Assembly: GCF_014656055.1 (NCBI RefSeq)
Contig: NZ_BNBR01000004.1
Coordinates: 285,867-349,866 of the forward strand
Direction: 5' to 3'
DNA from: Streptomyces griseosporeus
GTDB taxonomy: Bacteria; Actinomycetota; Actinomycetes; Streptomycetales; Streptomycetaceae
DNA length: 64,000 bases
The notes below the pieces were generated by a model. The model was not told where the DNA came from. It was given only the letters and a program-made list of their open reading frames with translations, and ran no database searches. Positions 46,008 to 54,264 of the stretch are shown piece after piece. Both the position numbers and the translations under genes were made by a program. Each line of letters starts with the position of its first letter. The first letter of the stretch is position 1.

Positions 46008-46624
46008 TGGCCGACCGCACGGCGGACCGGACGCCGCCGCGGGCGTCCGGCGCGGGCGGCGGCCGGGCCCTGGCGCTGCTGCTGGTGCTCACCGGCGCGG
46101 CCGGGCTGCTGGCGTCCTGGGTCATCACCCTCGACAAGTTCAAGCTGCTGGAAGACCCCCACTTCACCCCTGGGTGCAGTCTGAACCCGGTGGTGTCCTG
46201 CGGCAGCGTGATGAAGAGCGACCAGGCCTCCGCGTTCGGGTTCCCCAACCCGATGATGGGGCTGGTCGCCTACGGCATCGTCGTCTGCGTCGGCGTGAGC
46301 CTGCTGACCGGCGCCGTCTTCCCCCGCTGGTACTGGCTGACCTTCTGGGCCGGCTGCCTGTTCGGCGTCGGCTTCGTCTCCTGGCTGCAGTTCGAGTCGC
46401 TGTACCGGATCAACGCCCTGTGCCTGTGGTGCTGTCTCGCCTGGGTCGCCACGATCCTGCTGTTCTGGTACGTCACCTCGGTGAACGTGCGGCACGGATT
46501 CCTGCCGGCGCCGCGCTTCGTACGGGCGTTCTTCGACGAGTTCACGTGGGTGCTGCCGGTGCTGCACATCGGCGTCGTCGGCATGCTCGTGCTGACCCGA
46601 TGGTGGGACTTCTGGACGAGCTGA
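46007..46624 (+). CDS. vitamin K epoxide reductase family protein (thiol oxidoreductase)
   Basis: A 205-residue membrane protein with about five helices of the bacterial VKOR family. Loop Cys57 and Cys65 (HFTPGCSLNPVVSCGSVM) and the active pair C139-L-W-C142 are all present, as is the conserved FGFPNPMMGLVAYG. Bacterial VKOR reoxidises a DsbA-like partner with quinones and so drives disulfide formation outside the membrane. No DsbA-like domain is fused. Chaplins and rodlins nearby carry paired Cys residues, so they are candidate clients; this is inference. Confidence 0.88.
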   Translation: MADRTADRTPPRASGAGGGRALALLLVLTGAAGLLASWVITLDKFKLLEDPHFTPGCSLNPVVSCGSVMKSDQASAFGFPNPMMGLVAYGIVVCVGVSLLTGAVFPRWYWLTFWAGCLFGVGFVSWLQFESLYRINALCLWCCLAWVATILLFWYVTSVNVRHGFLPAPRFVRAFFDEFTWVLPVLHIGVVGMLVLTRWWDFWTS

Positions 46625-46733
46625 CAAATGACTACTGCTGCACTCGGGGGAATTGTGCGCTGACGCGGTTTTCCGGCTCGTTACTCGCTACGCACGCCAA
46701 GCTGCCGAATCTGCGAAAGGGCCCGTACCCGAG

Positions 46734-47255
46734 ATGAAGTCGACCACCCGAGGAACCCTCGCCGCCGTGCTCACGGGCGTGGCCGCCGCGGCCGGTGCCG
46801 CCGCCGCGGCGACCCCCGCGGCCGCGGCCCGCGCCGTCCCCGTGCCGGTGCCGCTGCAGGGCGTCGAGCAGTCCCTCCACATGGAACTGCCGAAGCTGGG
46901 CGGCGAGGTGCCGCTGCCGATCCCGGGCGCGCCCGAGGGCCCGCGCTACGTCGAGGGCCGTCTCCTCCCCGAGCGGGCCCTGCCGCAGCTGCCGGTCGGC
47001 GCCGGAACGCCCGGCCTCGACATGCGCACGCCCGTGCCGCACCTCCTCGGCGACGACTTCGACCACCTCGCCCTCGACGCCCCCGCCTCCGACCTGCGCG
47101 CCCTCGGCCCCGGCCTGAACCTGGACGCCCCGCTCACCCCGCCCAACCCGGACAACTTCGGGCTGCCCGAGCCGAAGCTGCCGCAGGCCGGCGTGATCAC
47201 GCCGGTGCTCCAGACGGTGCCGGGCGCGGACCTGGGCCTGGGCTCCGGGCTCTGA
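46734..47255 (+). CDS. secreted proline-rich protein, function unknown
   Basis: A 173-residue exported protein starting at the ATG 46734 (MKSTTRGTLAAVLTGVAAAAGAAAAATPAAAARA), with GAAAGGG upstream. The mature part is Pro/Leu-rich without Cys: VPVPLQGVEQSLHMELPKLGGEVPLPIPGAP, then LPERALPQLPVGAGTP and a PNPDNFGLPEPKLPQAGVITPVLQ end. It resembles other Streptomyces cell-surface or secreted proteins of unknown role. Single-gene transcript ended by a strong hairpin. Confidence 0.7.
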   Translation: MKSTTRGTLAAVLTGVAAAAGAAAAATPAAAARAVPVPVPLQGVEQSLHMELPKLGGEVPLPIPGAPEGPRYVEGRLLPERALPQLPVGAGTPGLDMRTPVPHLLGDDFDHLALDAPASDLRALGPGLNLDAPLTPPNPDNFGLPEPKLPQAGVITPVLQTVPGADLGLGSGL

Positions 47256-47270
47256 CCCGACCCGTACGAA

Positions 47271-47315
47271 AGGGCCGCGGGCCCGGCGCAGGACGGCCGC
47301 CGGACCCGCGGCCCT
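47271..47315 (+). terminator. terminator before melC1
   Basis: AGGGCCGCGGG and CCCGCGGCCCT form a perfect 11-bp outer stem; CCGGCG/CGCCGG pair further inside. Confidence 0.75.
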
Positions 47316-47431
47316 CGTGCGCCCTGGGGGCCGTACGGGCGGGCCGGGGTGACCCCCCGCGCCCCCGGGCGGTTACCGCTACGGGCGACTTCCCCGAGAG
47401 CGGCATCCAGCACAGCGACGAGGAGTACAGC

Positions 47432-47947
47432 ATGGTCACAGGCGTCGGCGACGTGGCGATGGGCGGAGCGCAGACGGAGGCGGGGCCCGCGAGACCGGCG
47501 CCCGGCGGCGGCACCCGCAGGGAGATGCTGCGCGGGCTGATCGCCCCGGCGCTCGCCCTCGCCCTCACCCCGGTCGTCGTGGCGTCCCGGTCGACGGACA
47601 CCGGCGCCGCGGACGACGGCGGCAGCGGCGGCGGTGCCTTCGACGAGACGTACCACGGCCGCCGTATCCAGGGCACGCCCGTGCCCGGGGCGCGCGCCTA
47701 CGACCCCGAGCAGTGGCAGGTCACCGTGGACGGCCGCCCGCTGCACCTGATGCGCCGCGCCGACGGCACCTGGCTGAGCGTCGTCGACCACTACGGCTCC
47801 TACGCCACCCCGCTGGAGGCCGCGCGGGCCGCCGTCGACGCGCTCGGCCCCGGCGAACAGCTGCGGGAGCGGGAGATGGCGCACGGGGGACACGGGGGAC
47901 ACGGGGGACATCACCACACGGGGGGAGACCATGGCGTACACGCGTAA
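47432..47947 (+). CDS. melC1: tyrosinase co-factor (copper chaperone for tyrosinase)
   Basis: A 171-residue MelC1 protein. The N-terminus has a Tat-type export signal (TRREML, residues 28-33, followed by a hydrophobic stretch). The body carries GAFDETYHGRRIQGTPVPGA and VTVDGRPLHLMRRADGTWLSVVDHYGSYATPLEAARAAVDALG, the MelC1 signature. The C-terminus is His-rich (GGHGGHGGHHHTGGDHGVH). MelC1 binds apo-tyrosinase, loads copper and carries it through the Tat system. It is longer than usual at the N-terminus. It overlaps melC2 by 17 bp. Confidence 0.93.
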   Translation: MVTGVGDVAMGGAQTEAGPARPAPGGGTRREMLRGLIAPALALALTPVVVASRSTDTGAADDGGSGGGAFDETYHGRRIQGTPVPGARAYDPEQWQVTVDGRPLHLMRRADGTWLSVVDHYGSYATPLEAARAAVDALGPGEQLREREMAHGGHGGHGGHHHTGGDHGVHA

Positions 47948-48797
47948 GGACGTCAGCACGCTGACCGCCGCGGAGCGGCGGCGGTTCGTCAACGCGATGC
48001 TGGAGGTCAAACGGCGCGGCGAGTACGACGAGTTCGTGCGCACGCACATCGAGTTCTACACCTCCGACGGCGAGAACGGCCTGCGGACGGCCCACATGGC
48101 GCCGTCCTTCCTGCCCTGGCACCGCCGGTTCCTGCTGGAGCTGGAGCGGGCGCTGCGCCGGGTCGACGACTCGGTGACCGTGCCGTACTGGGACTGGACC
48201 CGGGACCGCACGGCGACCTCGGTGCCCTGGACGAAGGACCTGCTCGGCGGGAACGGCCGCCGCTCCGACCAGCAGGTGATGACCGGGCCGTTCGCCTACG
48301 CCGAGGGCCGGTGGACGATCCGGGAGGGCGTGACCGACGGGCGGTTCCTCACCCGGGACCTCGGGCGCGCCCGCGACCCGATCGAGCTGCCGACCAGGAG
48401 CGAGCTGGACGGGGCGCTGAACGACGCCGTGTACGACGTCTCGCCCTGGGACTCCACGGTGACGCGGGGGTTCCGCAACAGGCTGGAGGGGTGGGGCACC
48501 GGGCGGGGCAGCGCCTCCTGGCGCAACCACAACCGGGTGCACCGCTGGGTCGGCGGGGCGATGCTCGGCGGGGCCTCCGTCAACGACCCCGTCTTCTGGC
48601 TCCACCACGCCTTCGTCGACCTGCAGTGGACGCGCTGGCAGCGACTGCACCGCGGCGCCCGCTACCTGCCGGAGGAGCCGCCGGGCCTCGGCAGCATGCA
48701 GCACGGGCGGATCATCGCCCGGCACGAGAAGATGCCGCCCTGGGACGTCACCCCGCGGGAACTGGAGGACGTCAGCGGCATCTACCGCTACGTCTGA
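47931..48797 (+). CDS. melC2: tyrosinase
   Basis: A 288-residue type-3 copper enzyme that hydroxylates phenols and oxidises diphenols to quinones, leading to melanin. Copper A ligands are His39, His55 and His64 (AHMAPSFLPWHRRFL), copper B ligands His200, His204 and His226 (NHNRVHRWVGG, WLHHAFVDLQW). It has no own signal peptide and leaves with MelC1. The length is close to the usual 272-288. It is the second gene of the melC operon and ends at a hairpin. Confidence 0.95.
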   Translation: MAYTRKDVSTLTAAERRRFVNAMLEVKRRGEYDEFVRTHIEFYTSDGENGLRTAHMAPSFLPWHRRFLLELERALRRVDDSVTVPYWDWTRDRTATSVPWTKDLLGGNGRRSDQQVMTGPFAYAEGRWTIREGVTDGRFLTRDLGRARDPIELPTRSELDGALNDAVYDVSPWDSTVTRGFRNRLEGWGTGRGSASWRNHNRVHRWVGGAMLGGASVNDPVFWLHHAFVDLQWTRWQRLHRGARYLPEEPPGLGSMQHGRIIARHEKMPPWDVTPRELEDVSGIYRYV

Positions 48798-48816
48798 CCC
48801 GCGTCCGGCAGGGGAA

Positions 48817-48845
48817 GAGCCCCGGTGCTCGAGGTACCGGGGCTC
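48817..48845. terminator. bidirectional hairpin terminator
   Basis: GAGCCCCGGT and ACCGGGGCTC form a perfect 10-bp stem between the stops of melC2 and the convergent chaplin gene. Confidence 0.75.
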
Positions 48846-48870
48846 CTGCCTGGGGCGATGGGGCGGAACG

Positions 48871-49143
48871 TCAGTTGCCGTAGCCGCCGTGGTGCAGGCC
48901 GCCGCCGTCGTTGACGCAGGTGTTGCCGAACGCCGGGTTCAGCAGACCGATGATGTTCACGGTGTTGCCGCACACGTTGACCGGGATGTGGACCGGAACC
49001 TGGACGACGTTGCCCGACAGCACACCGGGGGAGCCGATGGCGTCACCCTGGGCGCCCGCGTCCGCCAGGGCCAGGCCGGCCCCGCCGAGCACCATGGCGC
49101 CCGTACCGAGCGTGACGGCGGCTGCCTTCGCGATGCGAGACAT
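48871..49143 (-). CDS. short chaplin (ChpG-like)
   Basis: A 90-residue secreted chaplin: signal peptide MSRIAKAAAVTLGTGAMVLGGAGLALA, then GSPGVLSGNVVQVPVHIPVNVCGNTVNIIGLLNPAFGNTCVND and an unusual Gly/His/Tyr-rich tail GGGLHHGGYGN. The start ATG has GGAGAACG upstream and a sigma-BldN-like promoter further up. Its location next to melC2 matches chpG. It converges on the melanin operon. Confidence 0.93.
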   Translation of the reverse strand: MSRIAKAAAVTLGTGAMVLGGAGLALADAGAQGDAIGSPGVLSGNVVQVPVHIPVNVCGNTVNIIGLLNPAFGNTCVNDGGGLHHGGYGN

Positions 49144-49201
49144 CACGTTCTCCTTCTGACTAGGGGAGCGCGGCGGCAGGTCGCGCCGCCGCACTTCCCG
49201 T

Positions 49202-49229
49202 TCAACGCGGACGCTTCGGGCGGGTCACG
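49202..49229 (-). promoter_or_regulatory. sigma-BldN-type promoter of the chaplin at 49143
   Basis: Read on the minus strand, CGTGAC, 16 bp, CGTTGA: five of six at -35 and a perfect -10. The -10 lies about 59 bp before the start codon. Confidence 0.7.
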
Positions 49230-49346
49230 GCGACGATGCGCGGATCACCCTTTTTGAACAGGCCTTTTCGAACAGAGCTGTTCGGACGGCCTGTCCCGAC
49301 GGGCTTGTTCCTGACCGTCGTTCCCTCGGGTTCCGTCGTGTTCCTT

Positions 49347-49375
49347 CAAGGTGATCTGCAAGGTGACATGCTTGC
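49347..49375. promoter_or_regulatory. repeat/dyad in front of the TetR gene
   Basis: A 12-bp direct repeat (CAAGGTGA at 49347 and 49359) overlaps an inverted repeat GCAAG-8 bp-CTTGC (49358-49375), which ends four bases before the TetR start codon. A self-repression operator is possible. Confidence 0.4.
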
Positions 49376-49378
49376 GTC

Positions 49379-50089
49379 ATGGGAGCCAGCAGGACCGCCC
49401 GGGAGCGGGCGCGGGACGAGATCACCGCGAGCATCAAGGAGGAGGCCCGGCGCCAGCTCGCCGCCACCGACGCCTCCCAGCTGTCGGTGCGGGCCCTCGC
49501 CCGGGAGCTGGGCATGGTCTCCTCCGCCGTCTACCGCTACTTCTCCAGCCGAGACGAACTGCTCACCGCGCTGATCCGCGACGCCTACGACGCCCTCGGC
49601 GAGGCCGCCGAACACGCCCTGGACGCCACCGCGGACGCCGCGCCGGCCGAGCGCTGGACGGCCGTGTGCGGTGCGGTGCGCGGCTGGGCGCTGGCCCACC
49701 CGCACGAGTACGCCCTGATCTACGGCTCGCCCATCGCGGGCTACGCGGCCCCCGAGGACACCGTCGTCTCCGCCGCCCGCGTCGGCGTCACCCTCATCCG
49801 CGTCGTCCGCGACGCCGACGCGGCCGGCGAGCTGACCGAGCCGCCGGCCGACGCCCTGCCGGCCGGGGTCGCCGCCGACGCCGAGCGGCTGACCGCGCAG
49901 TACGCACCCGGACTCGGCGCCGCCCGCATGGCGGCCCTGGTCGCCGCGTGGGCGCAGCTCTTCGGGCTGGTCGGCTTCGAGGTCTTCGGCCAGTTCGACA
50001 ACGTCGTGTCCGCGCGCGAGGAGTTCTTCCGCCACGCCTGCACGGGACTCGCCCGGCAGGTCGGCCTCCAGGTCACGCCACCCGTGTGA
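49379..50089 (+). CDS. TetR-family transcriptional regulator
   Basis: A 236-residue regulator with an N-terminal helix-turn-helix (LSVRALARELGMVSSAVYRYFSSRDELLTALI) and a C-terminal WHG-type ligand domain (WALAHPHEYALIYGSPIAGY; AWAQLFGLVGFEVFGQF). ATG start with little leader. Family members usually repress an exporter or enzyme gene and respond to small molecules. It faces the same way as the SARP gene and could control the cluster that follows, or itself. Confidence 0.88.
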   Translation: MGASRTARERARDEITASIKEEARRQLAATDASQLSVRALARELGMVSSAVYRYFSSRDELLTALIRDAYDALGEAAEHALDATADAAPAERWTAVCGAVRGWALAHPHEYALIYGSPIAGYAAPEDTVVSAARVGVTLIRVVRDADAAGELTEPPADALPAGVAADAERLTAQYAPGLGAARMAALVAAWAQLFGLVGFEVFGQFDNVVSAREEFFRHACTGLARQVGLQVTPPV

Positions 50090-50217
50090 CCCCGCGCCCC
50101 CGGGTGTGAGGAATTCACATGCGCGGGGGGCCGCTTTCATCCCCCGGTACGTGACCGGGTGGGTGGAGCGGCACCGCCCCGCCGTGCGAACGTCCTGATG
50201 GAGAAAAGGGGGCAGCC

Positions 50218-51054
50218 ATGCAGATCGGGGTTCTCGGACCGCTCGTGGTGCAGGTGGCCGGCACGTCCGTGGTGCCCACCGCGGCCAAACCACGGCAGAT
50301 GCTCGCGCTGCTGGCCGTCAACGCCGGGCGCGAGGTCGGCATGGCCACCCTGGTGGAGGAGCTGTGGGACGACCGGCCGCCCACCGGACCCGCCCAGGTC
50401 GTGCAGACGTACGTGAAGCAGCTGCGCCGCGCCCTGGCCGGCGCCGTCGACGTGCCGTGCGGCGCGCCCGAACCCAAGGAACTGCTGCGGCGCGGCCACA
50501 CCGGATACACGCTGGACGTGCCCGCGCCCGCGATCGAGACCGAGGACTTCGCCCGGCTGGCGGAGAGCGGCCTGCGCCAGGCGGGCCTGCGCGCCGCCGG
50601 GCACGGCGACGACGACCCCGAGGCGGCCGCCCGGCTGCTGCGGCGGGCGCTCGGCGTGTGGCGCGGCCCGGTCTTCGCGGACGTACGCACCGGTCCCGTA
50701 CTGCGGGCCGAGGCGCTGCGGCTGGACGAGGCACGCCAGGAGGTGCTGGAGGCGCGGATGACGGCCGACCTGCGCCTGGGCCGGCACGCCGAGATCCTCG
50801 GCGAACTGGCCTCGCTGGCCGAGCGGTTCCCCTTCCAGGAGAACCTGCACGCCCTGCTGATGGTCGCGCTCTACCGCAATGGCCGGTCCTGGCAGGCTCT
50901 GGAGGCCTTCCGGCGGCTGCGCGCCACCTGCGCGCGCGAACTCGGCATCGAGCCGTCGGCGCGGCTGCAACGCCTGCACCAGGCCATTCTCTCCTCCGAC
51001 CCCCGCCTCGACACCCATCTGGCGGACGTCGACACAGGTTTGGTCGTCCTTTAG
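50218..51054 (+). CDS. SARP-family transcriptional activator
   Basis: A 278-residue Streptomyces antibiotic regulatory protein. The N-terminal OmpR-like winged helix reads MQIGVLGPLVVQVAGTSVVPTAAKPRQMLALLAVNAGREVGMATLVEELWDDRPP, and the bacterial transcriptional activation domain follows (FARLAESGLRQAGL to ALEAFRRLRATCARELGIEPSARLQRLHQAIL). It is a short SARP without the ATPase and TPR parts of AfsR. Such proteins bind direct heptamer repeats and switch on specialised-metabolite clusters, so it marks the genes downstream as such a cluster. Confidence 0.92.
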   Translation: MQIGVLGPLVVQVAGTSVVPTAAKPRQMLALLAVNAGREVGMATLVEELWDDRPPTGPAQVVQTYVKQLRRALAGAVDVPCGAPEPKELLRRGHTGYTLDVPAPAIETEDFARLAESGLRQAGLRAAGHGDDDPEAAARLLRRALGVWRGPVFADVRTGPVLRAEALRLDEARQEVLEARMTADLRLGRHAEILGELASLAERFPFQENLHALLMVALYRNGRSWQALEAFRRLRATCARELGIEPSARLQRLHQAILSSDPRLDTHLADVDTGLVVL

Positions 51055-51255
51055 CCACTCCCGGCAGTGTGAACGCGTACCGGCCGGATCCGTTCCTTTC
51101 GAGGCGACGGTCTCCTTCCGCCCCGGTGATGCCACTCCCCGCGTAGCCCGTGCGCGGCGCGGGCGGTGCGCCGCCGGGCCGACAGGCCTCCGCTCGCCGT
51201 GCTGAGCGGCGGTTCCGGCCGGTTCCTCACGCTGGACGATCCGAGGCGGAACGAG

Positions 51256-52029
51256 ATGACGCGATACCTGGCCCGGAGTGTCACCGACGACTCCGACGAC
51301 ACGATCCCGCTGTTCTGCTTCCCGTACGCGGGCGGAGGGGCCTCCGCCTACGGGCGCTGGCAGCGCTCCCTCGACGCGCACGGGGCCGGCGTGCAGGTCC
51401 TGCCCATCCAGCTGCCCGGCCGTGAAGGGCGCATCGGAGAGCCCCGGTTCACCGACCTGTGGGCGCTCGTGGAGGACATGGACGACCAGCTCGACGAGCA
51501 GCTGCGGCGGCCGCACATCTTCTACGGGCACAGCATGGGCGCCCTCATCGCGTACGCGCTGGCCTGGCGCCGCCAGCGGCGCGGCGCCGCCCTGCCGCTC
51601 GCGGTCGTCCTCAGCGCCTACCGCGCCCCGCACCTGCCCGCCCCGCGGATCGCCGAACCCGGCGCCAGCGACGAGGAGCTGATCGCCTCCCTCGCCGCGC
51701 TCGGCGGCATACCCCAGGTGCTGCTGAACCACCCCGACTTCCTCTCCGCGCTGCTGCCCGTCGCCCGCGACGACCTGATGCTGTGCACCGGGTACACCGC
51801 CGGGCCCGACACCGAGCCGCTGCGGGTGCCGCTGCACCTGTTCGCGGGGCGGCGCGACCGGCTGGTGACCGTGCCGGAGGTGCTGTCCTGGCGGCGGCAC
51901 GCGGGGCGCGGCTGCGAGGTGCGGACCATGCCGGGCGGCCACTTCTTCGTCCGCGCGCACGAGGACGAGTTCCTGCGTGAACTCGCCGTGACGACACGGC
52001 AGTACGTGCGCGTGCCGGTGGCCGCCTGA
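51256..52029 (+). CDS. type II thioesterase
   Basis: A 257-residue alpha/beta hydrolase of the GrsT/TEII type. Signs are LFCFPYAGGGASAYGRW, PIQLPGREGRIGEPRF, nucleophile Ser93 in GHSMGALIAYALAWR, and the final HFFVRAHEDEFLREL with the catalytic His. The ATG at 51256 (MTRYLARS) fits the family start; an upstream GTG adds 30 unrelated residues. TEII enzymes free stalled carrier proteins of polyketide or peptide synthases. No such synthase lies in this window. Confidence 0.9.
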   Translation: MTRYLARSVTDDSDDTIPLFCFPYAGGGASAYGRWQRSLDAHGAGVQVLPIQLPGREGRIGEPRFTDLWALVEDMDDQLDEQLRRPHIFYGHSMGALIAYALAWRRQRRGAALPLAVVLSAYRAPHLPAPRIAEPGASDEELIASLAALGGIPQVLLNHPDFLSALLPVARDDLMLCTGYTAGPDTEPLRVPLHLFAGRRDRLVTVPEVLSWRRHAGRGCEVRTMPGGHFFVRAHEDEFLRELAVTTRQYVRVPVAA

Positions 52030-52235
52030 CACCGGGCCGACCGCCTGCCCCGGGTCCGGGTCCGGGCGTGACGGATTCACGGTGAGAGGACGGCGCTCCT
52101 CACTGCTTCCGGTCTCCTTCCGGGTGGGACATTGAGCCACCCGGAAGGAGCGGGCGGACCACGGTCCCCCGTCGACGTGCCGACCTGACCGCCGCCCCGG
52201 CGGGGCCGGCCTTCCGCCCCCGCAGGAGGTGCGCC

Positions 52236-54113
52236 TTGAACGAGCGTTCCCGCCCGTCCCGCAGAACGTCCGGCACACCGGGGCCCGGCCTGCCCGCCAG
52301 CCTGCCCGGACCGCGGGACGTCCGTCTCCTGGAGCCCGCCCGGATGCCCGCTCTCGCCGCCGAGCTGCGGGACGCGCTGCGTGCCTCGGGGCCGGGGGCG
52401 GACGCGGGTTCCGGCGCGGTCGAGCTGACCCTGGCGCTGCACCGGGTCTTCGACCCGTCGAGCGACGCGCTGTTGTGGGACAGCGCGGGGCGGGCGGCGG
52501 CGCACCGGCTGCTCGTGGGGTGGGGGGACTCCGCCCGGGAGCACGGCGCGTACGACGCGTATGGCACGTATGGCGGATATGGCGGGTACACGGTTCCCGC
52601 GGCTCTGTGTCATGCCGACGGGCTGGCGCGCGCCCTGCGGGCCGCCGGGCGTGACGACCGGCATGTCGTCGTGGTCGCCGGCGCCGAGGCGCTGGCCGGC
52701 GGTGCCGCCGGGGAGGCCCTGGACGGCATCGTGGCCGGGGGCCGGACGCGGCTGGTCGTGGTCGTCGTCGACGACCGGCGGGTCCTCGCCGGTCCCGGGG
52801 GCGCTCCGGGCGCGGCCCGTGGGTACGCGCGGTTCCTCGACGCGGGCGGCGAGATCCTGCGGCGGGCGCCGATCGTGGGCGGGCCGCTGCACGGGGCGCT
52901 GCACGGCGTGCTGCACAGCGCGTCGCTCGGGGCGCGGAAGGGGCTCGGTGGCCTGATCACCCCTCAGAGGGCCTTGAACGGGCCGGGGCTGACGTATGCC
53001 GGGCCTGTCGACGGACACAGCGTGGCGGAGCTGGAGGAGGCGCTGCGGGGGGCGAAGGCGGCCGGGGGACCGGTCGTCGTGCACTGTCTGACGCGGGCCA
53101 CGGGAGGGCGGACGCGTGTCGCGGAGGGCGGTCTTCCGTCCCGTGCACGTGCGCGGCTCGGGTCCGCTGGGGCCACCGGCGGCGGCACCGGGGCGGCGGC
53201 GGGTGCCATGCCCCCGCCTCCGTCCTGGGCCTCCGTCTTCGCCGAGGAGATGGTCAAGGCAGGGGCCGATCGCCCCGATGTCGTCGCCGTCGCGGCCGGG
53301 GCGCTCGCGGCCGTCGGCCTCGGTCCGTTCGCCGGGACGTATCCCGAGCGGCTCGTCGACCTCGGCCGTGCCGGACAGCACGCCGTCCCCTGCGCGGCCG
53401 GACTCGCCGCCGGCGGGCTGCACCCCGTCGTCGCCCTGCCGTCGGGCGGTCTCGCCCGGATCCTCGGACAACTGCCCGGCCTGGCCCGGCACCGCCGGGG
53501 GGTCGTCCTCGCGGTCACCGAGTCCGAGGAGGGCTCCGGGCCGGAGGAGGAGGGTTCCGGTCCCGGTGGGGCGGACCTCGCGCTGCTGGAGTCCGTGCCC
53601 GGGCTGCGGCTCGCCGCGCCGCGTGACGCCGCCCGGCTGCGCGCCCTGCTGCGGCAGGCCCTGGAGACGCAGGACGCGCCGGCCGCGGTGCGGGTGCCCG
53701 CCGGGGTCGCCGGGCCCGACATCGAGGCCGTGGCGTACGACGGTGGCGTCGACGTGCTGCACCGGGGGACCGGGCAGGACGTCCTCGTCGTCTCCGTGGG
53801 CACGCTGGCGCCGCTGTGCCTGGAGGCGGCACGGCTGCTGGAGGCCGACGGCGTCGGCGTCACCGTGGCCGACCCCCGCTGGGTGACACCGGTCGACCCG
53901 GCGCTGACCCGGCTGGCCGCCGCGCACCGGCTGGTCGTCACCGTGGAGGACGCGGCCCCGGCCGGCGGCATCGGCGCGGCCCTGGTCCGCGAGCTGAACG
54001 ACGCGGGCGTGACCGTACCCGTCGTACGGCGACCGCTCGGCGGGTGCGCGGGGCGGACCGGACCGGCCCGGCTCGCCCTGGTCGTTCTCGCCCGGCTGGG
54101 GGAGGAGCGATGA
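52236..54113 (+). CDS. degenerate 1-deoxy-D-xylulose-5-phosphate synthase-like protein
   Basis: A 625-residue protein with the overall order of DXP synthase, starting with TTG behind GGAGG. VELTLALHRVFDPSSDALLWD, LTYAGPVDGHSVAELEEAL and QHAVPCAAGLAAGGLHPVV align with DXS, but key residues are gone: the WDVGHQAYVHK motif reads WDSAGRAAAHR (residues 81-91), the GDG thiamine-diphosphate motif reads AGA (148-150), and the catalytic Glu of the IAEQHAV motif is Gly380. It therefore probably cannot bind the cofactor normally. The ratio of Gly/Ala is high. It could be a regulatory or scaffold pseudoenzyme, or act in another reaction. Confidence 0.82.
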   Translation: MNERSRPSRRTSGTPGPGLPASLPGPRDVRLLEPARMPALAAELRDALRASGPGADAGSGAVELTLALHRVFDPSSDALLWDSAGRAAAHRLLVGWGDSAREHGAYDAYGTYGGYGGYTVPAALCHADGLARALRAAGRDDRHVVVVAGAEALAGGAAGEALDGIVAGGRTRLVVVVVDDRRVLAGPGGAPGAARGYARFLDAGGEILRRAPIVGGPLHGALHGVLHSASLGARKGLGGLITPQRALNGPGLTYAGPVDGHSVAELEEALRGAKAAGGPVVVHCLTRATGGRTRVAEGGLPSRARARLGSAGATGGGTGAAAGAMPPPPSWASVFAEEMVKAGADRPDVVAVAAGALAAVGLGPFAGTYPERLVDLGRAGQHAVPCAAGLAAGGLHPVVALPSGGLARILGQLPGLARHRRGVVLAVTESEEGSGPEEEGSGPGGADLALLESVPGLRLAAPRDAARLRALLRQALETQDAPAAVRVPAGVAGPDIEAVAYDGGVDVLHRGTGQDVLVVSVGTLAPLCLEAARLLEADGVGVTVADPRWVTPVDPALTRLAAAHRLVVTVEDAAPAGGIGAALVRELNDAGVTVPVVRRPLGGCAGRTGPARLALVVLARLGEER

Positions 54114-54264
54114 GCCGTCGCCGTCCGCGACCGGCGTACTCCTTACCCGCGGGGACGTCCGGCTGTGCGTAGCCACTAGAACCGCGAGGCCCCCGAGATG
54201 CCCCCCACCTGATGATCCCGCCCGCCTCGCGCACCATCCGCATCACAGGTGAGAGGAACCGACC

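Noticed and set aside
51055..52235. Remains of a PKS or NRPS next to the thioesterase
   Set aside because: No ketosynthase, adenylation or carrier-protein motifs are present in any frame in this part.
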